Origin: Tubiluchus corallicola
Lineage: Eukaryota > Priapulida > Priapulimorpha > Priapulimorphida > Tubiluchidae
Assembly: GCA_030141605.1 (NCBI GenBank)
Contig: JAQGDQ010000007.1
Location: 1,475,173 to 1,539,172 of the forward strand
Direction: 5' to 3'
DNA length: 64,000 nt
Shown here in pieces: positions 53,949-64,000 of the stretch. How positions within the stretch are numbered: position 1 is the first letter of the stretch; each line of letters opens with the position of its first letter. A model generated the notes under the pieces. It saw only the letters and a program-made list of their open reading frames with translations. It did not search any database and had not been told where the DNA came from. Both the position numbers and the translations under genes were made by a program.

Positions 53949-56543
53949 ATATTGACTATTGACTGGTACGTGCTACAACTTCCTGACATCTGGCGGTATT
54001 CATAGTGAATATACTGTTTGTAAACCGTCTAACATAATAGCATGCTGAAGCCTCAAATTAGAGGGCTACTGCCGAAAGCCAAAACAAGTCTCTTTATGAA
54101 ACCAGAAAATTAATTATATTACCCAAAAAACGTGTAGTTTTCAATCCTCAATAAACCAAATTATGTCAACACGAAATGACACCTAAGTAATTATTAGAGC
54201 ACTACGCCAGAACTAATGCACAAATAACAAAAAAGCTCAAAATAGTTTTTATTAATTGTTCCTTTTATTTGAAGCTACGTTTTCTTGACGGCGCGAAGGT
54301 GTTTCATCAAACTTTACACGACACATTGGCTTTAAAAACACATTTATCTCTAAAACCTCCTTAAACTAGAGTCCACAGATTTTTTTTCCCATTGTACTCA
54401 AAGTGCGAAAAGGTGAAAGTCTAAAAATAAAAGCAAAGTTTTTGAAATAGCTGCTATGTCTAGCCGGCGTAAAACAAACTGAGAAAGTATAGATGCTCCC
54501 ATCCCGAATTAGGTAAATTAAACTGTTTTTCTCGTTTAGAATAATTTTATACAAAAATAAAGAAATATTAGTTATAAATTTTAGTTTTATAGACGTTCTA
54601 AAAAAGCACATAATAGCAAAGTTCTGAAAAAATTTCACTGGATTTAATTTTTTTACTAAGTAGGAACCAAGATCAGAGGACGTTTAGTTCACTGCAAGGC
54701 GATTAGGCCTAGAAAGCAGAATAAAACAAGATATAGTGCAGCACCCACATTTTGGTAACTTTTTAAAAAACTGTGCACTAACGACTGTATAATGACACTA
54801 CGAAAAGTTCTACCTAACGGTGGTAGTTTTCGCGATTTTTCATTTTTGTGACTATTCAACTCACAATTTTATAGAAAAAACAAACTAAGACAGTGGCATC
54901 GTCAAGAAAAGTAATGGGTAGCTTTTAAATTCTAATGCGAAATTAAAGCTCGTATATAATCCTCTGTACCGACCGGTAACCCTTGACCCGTAACCCGTAA
55001 ACCAACTTGGCTTCCCTAATACATCGTAACTGCAGAGAATGTAATATCCGCGAGAGAAGGATAGTAACAAGAGGCAGCAATCTCCAGGTGTATGGATGAT
55101 TGTATGTGTGTATGTGTATAGTAGGCAACAATGTGGATTGCTCAATGTGGATTGCTGAACAAGCTAATATTTTCGACCAGCAGAAGTTAGACTCGAAGGA
55201 CTTTCTATGAAGAATACTCGTAATTATGATACAACGTACCCGCGACTCCGAAATCATAGCGACTGCTTCATATTTTCTTTACGTTTAACCAAAATTTATT
55301 CCGCTATTAAGCAATAATTTTGAAATTCATAATATAAATAATAATTACCCCAAAATTAATTAAACTCATGGCGCGAAGACAATTTTAAACTAACCTAGCT
55401 AATAATTATTCTGGCTTGAGCAAGCTAACACTTGAAAATATTGAATTGGTTAGTTAACTGTTAGAACTGAATATTATCACATAGGCATGTACAGTTAAGT
55501 GCCATGGAACTGAACTTGTATTCCAAAGATTCTTGGTGCAAATCTGGGCTCACTTTCTTCTCATCCATCTCCTCATCCATGCTCAATTTGGTTTCAAAAA
55601 CTAAAATACTGGCGAGCTTATTTCGTTATTAACTAATAACCTTGAAATTAGATTATATTATTCATAATTACTTGCGATCATGACAACCAAACAATCATAG
55701 AATTGCACAGCTAATTTCCTTACTTCCTGTAACACTTAAAAAAACAAAAATAATGGGTATTATAATTACTATATGAGCACTTTATTAAACCTTTTTATAA
55801 AACAATGTAATTGTTAATTCATTAAACAAATCTTCAATCAAATTATTAAAGAACTCTCAAATACACTATTCATAACAAGCACAAAAATGACAACAGTGTT
55901 GTTCCAACGAAAATTAGTTGTCCTTATTCCTTATCTCATTTTATTTTAGTTTTAATTAAGATTTAAATTATTCAGTTAATATTACATAAAATAAAACAGT
56001 AAAAAGAAATACATTACAATAACAGAAATATGTATACATATATATATATAAGATATATATATGTATATAACAAAGATAAAGCCCTTTGTAAGCGAACAGA
56101 CCATCCACAGAGTAACATGGCACCTGCATGGGTGGTTTCGCTTAAACTCGATTCATTTTTCAATTCGACCATTTCTTTGGCCTCCTAAGCATCTAAGTTA
56201 TGTGCAGTTGACTATGCATAAGAAATGAAAAAACAGTCAGAGAAGATTTTTTCATGTGAACTACGAGTGTAGTTTTAGTAGTCAAAATAAAATTATTACG
56301 TCTCAGTGTGGACGGGAAATTGCGAGGTACAATTATAATTTTTTAAAGCACTTTAGTCTAGCTATACTCGCAAAAAATGTTATAAAACATAGTAAATATT
56401 TCCATCACATGTATGCCTTAATGTAATCCTTAAAAAGTTTTTTTCAAAAATTTGAACTTTTTAGTTCAAAAATTTATCATTACAAATGTCAAATAAATGT
56501 CGCAATGTGTTATATATACAACCCGCAGTGCTTAACCTGCAGT
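53949..56543. other. Upstream region of relic C and spacer to gene 4
   Basis: 54240-54660 resembles the 5' flank of genes 2 and 3 (see findings). 54700-56543 is AT-rich with short ATATAT and GTAACCC-like words; no exon found. No clear poly(A) hexamer was seen close to the gene 4 stop. Confidence 0.5.
54240..54660 (-). promoter_or_regulatory. 5' flanking segment shared by relic C and genes 2 and 3
   Basis: Resembles 51060-51450 (gene 3) and 39000-39390 (gene 2), at a similar distance above exon 1. Shared words include AATAGTTTT, TTAATTGTT, TCATCAAA and GGTGAAAGTCTAAA. Because relic C is old and has lost most of its exons, the survival of this flank may mark a promoter or 5' UTR. The role is inferred only from position and conservation. 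Confidence 0.35.
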
Positions 56544-59500
56544 TTAACTTGATTTCTTCGTCCGGAGCAAAAGTATAATGAATCCGATTAATCTGTATCC
56601 AGCTATTAGCACAAACAGTAGGCCGATATTCATGTACATGTTGTCCTGAAAAAAAGAGTGTATTAGTACAGTGTACAAACTGGTATAAAATGACAAAACT
56701 ACACACTTTGAACGTCGGCGCTTACAACAGATGTGTATTTAGTAAGTTAATTTTACATGACTCAAAATACAATAATAATGCGCAATAAGAAACCGAAAGC
56801 ACACGAGTTATATAATTACTGTCCATACCGCATTAAAACTAAACTGATGCAGCACGTCCGTCCCATTGTTTAAACAAGTTGCCGTCATGTTCCTAGGGCA
56901 TGCTATAACAAAAGTATATGGTAATACAGCGTATACAAAACTACTCACATAAATAAGAACAGTGATGACACCAAATAATGATGACGCTTTAAACACCTGC
57001 GTCTAGTGGCCTTATTATTTAAAACTACTTGAATGAAAAACTAAAGGATCTAAGCCAGTTATTAATGCCAATGATGTACATTGTCGCACCCTTGGCAAAT
57101 GTATTGTTTAGACGGGATACTTATGGCGCACAGTTTCAAAGTGTATAATGTATCCGTCTTTAGAAGTGTCAAAAACTAATTTAAGACAAAAATTTGAATG
57201 AGTTGTCCAGCTGCTGCCTACCAATTTCTGTTACGTCTCTCCATTGGTTGATGTTTAGAGCCTCGTTTCCATACTTGAACCAGCTGAGGTATTCAAGCCA
57301 TATAAAATACACAGGAATTGACCTGCAATAAAAATCAACTTGCTTTCCAAAAAATTAATGTAATTTGCTTTACAGCCGATATGATGTGTTTTTAGATTCG
57401 ATGCCTTTTTGTAAGCATCTCTACACAAAACGTCATTCAGTGGCTGAGGTTAATTAACGCAAACAGTTGTGGCAGGATGAAACCTACCTCATTATCAAAT
57501 TGGCAGGTATTTGGCACAGATGCTAAACACGCGCAGAGGAATCTCAACCATCTTTATATGTGCACATATTCTTGCTAACGTATTATTAACAAGATAAATA
57601 GCTGGGATGTAGGAAAGTAAAACATCCAGGACTTATCCTGGCGGTAATGATGCATTTACTGACCAGTTTCTTATCTTCAGCTACAAAACACACAATCATT
57701 GTAAACTACTTGGCCATTTTACCCTCATATTGAGTTCCTTGCGCATCGGGATTAAAAAAGATTCTTAAAAAAGTAAAATGCAAATTAGACAACCATCTCA
57801 GTAAACTTCATAAAAAAACTTGATGCACTTACTCAACATTCAAGTACAAACCACCAAACAACATCATTGGCATGAGAACAGGTGAAGCAGCCGCCATTAT
57901 CAGTTCACTGTTGGCCGAGAAACAAGACAACATATAACCTGTAAGTAAAAATATGTTTGTACGTACTAATAATGGGAAGAGCCCTTACTTCAGTGTTTTC
58001 TTGTTGTCTTTTAATGCTTCTGCATTTTTTCCAAATAAATGTTTTTAGCGTGTGTGGTTTTAAACAGTTTTCGTATCTTGTTTTCTAAATCCCATTCTCC
58101 ATTCCGCTTTGTTGAATTTATTTAGGTGCTTAGTAGCTTCACATCACTTTGAAAACGTCAGGAATACGGATTCAAAAAAATTAACAATAATCAAGAAATT
58201 ATTTTGGTACGTACACTTGTGGATGACAAGTGTTGCTTAAATTCTGAGGTGGTAATCTTGCAAGGTGGTAACCAAGTTGAATTGAATAACCAATAGCTTT
58301 TAAACTCCAAGATAATTGAAAAATCTCAAATCGCATAGCACTACCCACTAAGAGTTACTAACTAAGTAATCAACTAACTAAATAACTAAGCAATTAACTC
58401 ATTAACTAAAACACTAACTAACCAACCAACCATCCAGCCAACCAACCAAACAACCAACCCATTCTCTAACAATAGTTTATCGGCTTGAATATGTGGGATT
58501 TGCATGAGTGAAAAACGAACAACTGAGGTACTCGTTCAGGAACCGTAGGTATTTGTACGTAATAACATCAAAAAAGTTTCTATCCGTTTGTCAGCCTGAC
58601 TGGCTGGCTGGCTGTTGGCTGTCTAACTTGCCGGTGAGCGAACATGAATTGCTTAATCTCATGCTATCAATGAAGTCAAAACATTCTTATTCTCTTTTAA
58701 ACTTACCGAAAGACGCTGCAGAATTTGCTATTAAAACAAGAATTCCTGCACAGATAAAGAAATGAGAAGCAGACGGATACAAACCTGGAAACAGATACAG
58801 AAACCTATTAAAAGTGCAAACAAGAATTTTTTGTTTGGTACTTCAACAAGCCAAAATTTCAACTAGAAAAATGCGTGTCACAGAAACAATTGATTTCAAC
58901 AGCATTACCATAAACAAAGACGTCCATGTTTATTTTAAAACTTTCACACTATTGCCGGTGCAAAGGAGTTCGCTACTCCCGACATTATTTAATAAAAAAG
59001 ATCCATTAGCGACTAAACAAAAAAGTTACAAGCATGCAAAACCTGTAGCCAGGTGTTCAGATAGAATAAAACCCTGAGTATTGTTTTGCTGCTGTTGGTT
59101 AAATGTAAGTCTTATATACAATTTAGCATTCCGTAAGTTGGAATCTTCAATTAGAGAATGTTCGGTTGTGTTCATTATGTACGTAATTTCTACTGCGGAA
59201 TGACAACGATCTGTTCATATTCAAGGATGCCCCTTCAAGCTTAGCGCAGCTCTTAACTTCAGTCGTTAAGCACGACATAGTGAACAGTCGTCTATGCAAC
59301 TCCTCTCGATATAAGAAAAACCTTTCTATTAACAATAACCTGGGTGTAAAAGAAATTTTCAGATACTTACCCACCATAAAATAATCAATGGAAGCAAATA
59401 ACACAGGAAGGATAACGAAAAATGGTAACTGAAAAAAACATATTCGAAGATATGAGTTAAAAACGTCGTTCAAGACAGTGATTAAAAAATTGAAGCGGTT

Positions 59501-62500
59501 GGCATAAACGTATTGTTGTAACAAAATTTTCAACAAACTAAAAACAAGCTGCATGCTACACGAAAGGCTGATTGATAACAAAAACAGTTATTACCAAAAA
59601 AATACAAAAATTTTAATAATTACCTCTGCAATCATTTTGCTAAGAAAATAAGCGTCAATCCTGTAGCAGCCATTATAATGTTCTCTCATGAATATAACGC
59701 TTTCTTCACAAAATACCTAGAAATACAAGTTTACAGACATTTGAAAATGGCAAACAAGAAAACAGTACCAAAGCACCCAAACTGAACATTAGCTCTAGTT
59801 CGAAAAATTAAAGAAGTGTGCATAATCTCACTTAGAAGTGTTCACATGTATAAGCTCACTTATAGGCTGGCTCTGTACGATGTCAACTGTATATTCGAGG
59901 CAGCCACTATTTGTCGCAAAATGCTCAAACGTTAAACGTAAACACTTGTAAAGCAGATCAGCTACTTCGGTGCCGTACACATTTGACCAATGGCGCTTCT
60001 GGTTTACCATTATACATCGTAGTCGCAAGGCGCACCAGGTACGCTTGCCACTTTAATGTTACAATTATCAATCAAAAATGGTCTGAGTTACAAAAACCAT
60101 GCAATAGAAGTCTTATGCCATTGTTGTCCAGCAAATTTTAGGTCTTGCCATTTTAATCAATCAGAAAAAATATTTTTTGTTTTTCAACACCAATTAATAA
60201 AATGTCGCTGCTTGTCGTCTTGTTTGGTGTATATCAGTTTGTCACTTTACATGGTCAATTAATGTTTTATGATATGCATTATGTACGGTACCAATGTTTG
60301 CTTACTCAAGATAATGACAGAATATAGAGAAAATTGTATTAACTGCATTGATTGCCTTGTATGACCAAAGTTTGACCAAATTAGTTACAATCTTTGAAAT
60401 TCTTGATAGGAAATTCATTGACAATAGCTCACAATGTTTCTCACAATGAATGCATGTGATCGTAACAACTGAATGTTTGTTTGCACGCTTTAAATAATGA
60501 AGCAAATGGATATTTAGAATATTTATATTTAGACGTACTTACATTAACGACAGAAAACAAATTCTGGAATGTCATGTTTGTGATGAAAAGAAACAGGACA
60601 CCAGTAATATTTTGAATGGCTGCTTGTGTTAGTTCCTGTTGGAGGTAGACAATTCCGAGAACTATACCAATAACCTATTGAAAAAAAACGCTAAAGTGCT
60701 CTTGACACCAAGTGCAATTTTCGTGGTCACACTTTTGTGCCATGCAATGATTGGTGTAAGTTCCAATTCAAATTTACTAATCCTTTAACCTATGAAAACA
60801 TATTAAATATATTTATAACATTCGTTTTCATAACATTCATACTTACTATAGTTTGGAAAGTTCTCACTTTTATAGTCATCGGATCTCGCACCACACTAAG
60901 GAATGACCTCTGTGTTAGCGTAGTGAGCTGCGTTATCCAACTTGCCTTGTATCTAAACAAAAGGTCGGAAACTAAGATCTGATGTAGATAATGCAAGGTC
61001 ATGTAGAAAAATGCTCATAAATCAAAATCAAAAGCTAAATATGGAATTACTTTGCAGAAAAAGAAAGATACCTTAAAGTACACTTCAGTAATGATTTTGG
61101 CAAAAATTTAAAACAAGATAAAATACAAGCTACAAATAATTAAACAAAAGCAAATGCCACAAAAAAGAGAATAGTTATTATTATGATGATGCTGACATTG
61201 ATCATTGTAAAGACAAAAATGAAACTACAGCTACAAAATGGCTTATTTATCAAAAAAACGATGTATTTTGCCTATAACCAAATATTAGGCAATTAGACAA
61301 AAAATGTACTTTAAGCATTCTTTTTACTTCTTAGAGATGTACAACCATAAAAAATGTAAGATATGTAACGGCAGCCAATTTACTTAACCTTTTGCAAAAC
61401 AGTAAAATTTATTTTAATAGAAAAATATATTAATGACACTACTCACGGGGAACGATGAGCCAGTAATTCGCTAAACTGTAAAAAGTCAATATAATAAATG
61501 ATAAGTCTTTCAAATTTTAATCAAATTTTTCTGTTCACATTTTACCATAGCCTACCATTAAAATTTAATAAAATAAAGTTCAATACATTATGCATCACAT
61601 TTTTTTATTATTCGTTTAAAGTGTGTAGGTCTATTCTACCTCGTAGTTGAAAACTTGGTAATAAAATACTGATGAAGTCAAAACAGGTGCCTTCAAAGTC
61701 AAACTTACGTCAGTATAGTCGTCCGTTATCACGTGTTTGGCTACTTCTCCTTGTGAAAAATTTTCAAATGTATCGCAAATTTTCTGAAAACATACAATAA
61801 TTAGGATGCAAAAATTATTATAAAATACAAAAATATACTAAGTCCATGTTTAGATGTGTTGGGCATGTAGTGTTGTTAAGAAGTACCTCCACTTTTTCTT
61901 TGCATTGGATCTCCTTTCCTGGAATTACAGCTAAACTGTGCACATAATAATCAGCAGGATTAAACTTTGGTGGACACCTGTAGTTTAACCTCCCGAAAAA
62001 CATATGAAGATTTTTTGTTGAACCCAAATAAGCCACTCTGCCTTCTGCCATCAACAGAAGCCTATAAACATATAAATTAAGCGGCTGATTTTGATAAATG
62101 TTAAAAATTGCAAGTGTAATTATAAATTAATTATAATTGCTGAATATACTTGCTTTTAAAAAAAATTACTAATAATAATTCTCCGATCTAGAGCCACTGA
62201 CTCAAAATTTGTCATTGCTAGCATGGCATAATGTGCAACATCCATACTGATAATGTGCTCTATTGTATTCTTTTTTTGCATTAGTTTGACGCATTTTTCT
62301 AATTTAGAGCGGACATAGTGCAGACATGTTCTTCTTTATTTGTTTTATAGTAGATCATTTTTAAAATGTAATGTTAACTTTTTAATTGTCTTTTATTTGC
62401 TATGCACCTTTTCATGAATGAAATATACTTATGGTTGATTGCTGACTCGTTTTACTCATCTTTACTTCGTCTGGATCTGTAATTTGGTTTTAACGTTGCG

Positions 62501-63775
62501 TAACTATGACTCTTTTCGATTTTGGATGCACTGCATGCGCGATCAGATGGTCTCGAAGCACTGAAGCAGTGCTACAGAAAGGCTCTAAAATGGTCTAGAG
62601 ACGGTTTGTGAGTCAAATAACGGAAAATTAAAAGACTTGCAAATAAACTTTCAGAATCAACTTGCTATACCAGTCTTATAATTTACTATTAAATCACTAC
62701 AGACTGAAACAGTATGTAGTATACATAGAAATGAAGTGGACAGCATACCAGTCGAACATAGCATACACCTCAGATGAAGGCTGGTGAATGGTGCACAGTA
62801 TTGTTCGGCCTTTACTTGCCAATTCTTTCAACGACATTACAATATTTTGAGCCATAAAAGAATCTAGACCAGATGTTGGTTCATCACAAAACAGCAGCTT
62901 TGGACTTGTTAACATCTAAGAAAAATAAATGTGTTTTAGATATCACGCTTGTTTAGTGTACATTTCAAGATAGACAATTTTCGTTTCACCTGTGACGCAT
63001 ATTCGCGATCCTGAACCGGAAAAGTGGAAATTAAAATAAATGTAGTGAGACTCCTAATTATAATAGTATATTTGTATTATTATAGTAATTTAAGGTTCTT
63101 GGTCGACTTTGTCACATTTTGGGACAGCTACCTAACTATTTTAACCAAAATGAACCAGTCGCCTCGCGCCTCGCCTCGCCTCGCCTCGCCTCGCCTAGCA
63201 AACTGAGGGGTATTTAAAAAACTTGTAAACATTCTACTCGCCTCGGACACTAAAGAGGTATTTTAAAATGTCCGAAGCAAGTTGGGATGTGGAACGAATT
63301 TTGATAAAATACCCCTTTAGTGTTGTCCCTTCCTTAATTTAATGCGACCCATGCGTTCCACCCTCTCTGCCCCCTCACACTCCCCACCCCCGCGTGAAAT
63401 TGGCTAGTGGCTACTAATGAATCATTTGTGCTAAGGGTCTCACGCAATAGGTATGAAAAACGCACAACCTATTTACGATCCGGTCTGCTTAGAGCATTTA
63501 CTTGGTGAACTTTGACATGGTTTGTTATGAATTTATTTTAATTTTCATAATTTAAATTGCCAGTATCGATATTCGCAGATTTTGTTGCTGATGTTATTAT
63601 TAGCTTAAACGTCCTTGTTTGTTTAAAAATGGATTTAAATTTTCCAAAACACATGAAAATTAGACAACTAGCCTACCTCTGATGCAAATGCAAGACGCTT
63701 TCTTTCTCCACCCGAAATACCTTTCAGTCTGCCAGGAATGCCTATCAGCGTGTTCTGGCATTTTCTCAAACCCAG
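56544..63775 (-). CDS. Gene 4: white-like ABCG half-transporter, 5' end outside window
   Basis: Partial gene: 14 exons matching exons 6-19 of its neighbours, 464 codons plus TAA. Exons in transcript order: 63775-63677, 62915-62749, 62061-61887, 61783-61709, 61475-61447, 60952-60847, 60674-60543, 59716-59624, 59428-59371, 58784-58707, 57938-57833, 57322-57222, 56902-56829, 56645-56544. Exon 6 encodes [14 protein letters not shown] and exon 7 Walker [14 protein letters not shown] plus the [11 protein letters not shown]-loop. Exon 8 has [10 protein letters not shown] and exons 11-19 the membrane domain, ending [17 protein letters not shown] with a basic tail KKSS. Exon 9 is five codons shorter than in genes 1-3 (25 versus 30), and exon 18 is two codons shorter than in genes 2-3. 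The codon split by intron 7 reads Trp where genes 1-3 have Arg. All splice sites seen are GT-AG. Walker A (exons 3-4) and the start lie beyond 64000; bases 63776-64000 are intron. Intermediate between genes 1 and 2/3. Confidence 0.88.
58374..58458. repeat. AACT/AACC tetranucleotide tract
   Basis: AACTAACTAA words grade into CCAACCAACC units within intron 15 of gene 4. Confidence 0.85.
63159..63197. repeat. TCGCC pentanucleotide repeat
   Basis: About seven CCTCG units, unusually GC-rich for this AT-rich window, in intron 6 of gene 4. Confidence 0.9.
63245..63328. repeat. Imperfect inverted repeat
   Basis: GGACACTAAAGAGGTATTTT on the left pairs with TAAAATACCCCTTTAGTG and TTGTCC on the right across a spacer of about 37 bp. 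A third GGGGTATTTAAA word lies at 63207. It may be a small MITE or hairpin; no ORF. Confidence 0.6.
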
Positions 63776-64000
63776 CTAAATTTACAAGCACATACGCAGA
63801 TTAAACAAATGCACAAGTGTGAAGAAGACAAACAATACAATAATTTGGAAAAGATCTTTTGTGAAAATATCTCACGTTTATAAATGAAGCGAGAGTTGAT
63901 TGACTGACATCACGAGCTCATGCTTGACGACCGTAATTAAAGCTGGTCAGGAAATGGATGGGCGCGGATTGGCGAATCGCTTTGATTCTCGTTCTGGGCG

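Noticed and set aside
54366-54638. 90-codon minus-strand frame, similar to frames at 51188-51433 and 39124-39369
   Set aside because: The DNA is related, but the peptides do not keep a common frame or composition, so I read it as shared non-coding flank.

Overview
This is eukaryotic (metazoan) DNA. It is AT-rich, its genes are cut into many short exons with GT/GC-AG introns, and it carries dense microsatellites and decayed non-LTR retrotransposons; nothing looks prokaryotic. I cannot fix the species. The intron-rich compact genes, AT bias and frequent TAGGCCTA-like words fit a marine invertebrate such as a tunicate, but that is a guess.

The window is dominated by a tandem array of ABCG half-transporter genes of the insect white type, all on the minus strand. 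From low to high coordinate: gene 1 (5488-21812, 19 exons, 674 aa predicted); a 3'-end relic (22816-22917, one exon without an acceptor AG); gene 2 (28179-38760, 19 exons, 683 aa); gene 3 (41161-50834, 19 exons, 686 aa); relic C (53021-53948, only exons 1 and 12 remain); and gene 4 (56544-63775, exons 6-19, 464 codons, 5' part beyond the window). Exon number, phases and most exon lengths are the same in all genes, including a 29-nt microexon 10. Every exon was placed by reading splice sites and frame by eye, and cumulative lengths divide by three with single terminal stops.

Each protein has an N-terminal ATPase domain (Walker A split over exons 3/4, Q-loop, ISGGE signature, Walker [13 protein letters not shown]-loop) followed by a six-helix membrane domain. 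White-type ABCG proteins work as homo- or heterodimers, so neighbouring paralogs could be partners; that is inference.

Genes 2 and 3 lie in a recent tandem duplication (about 13.0 kb and 12.05 kb). The junction falls inside a small inverted-repeat element whose complete copy survives at 51621-51797. After duplication gene 2 was rearranged: exon 12 is a chimera whose 3' half, plus about 0.8 kb of intron, matches relic C. The displaced original 3' half lies downstream with a broken donor, and a roughly 33-bp scrap of exon 12 sits in the upstream intron. This templated exon replacement is the most unusual thing here.

The rest is non-coding: a 5.4-kb 3' flank of gene 1 with a triple 122-bp repeat and a long GTA microsatellite; a 4.7-kb intron of gene 1 holding two oppositely oriented LINE relics; a tRNA-derived SINE-like head in another gene 1 intron; and spacers with simple repeats. 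No rRNA, CRISPR or convincing tRNA gene was seen.
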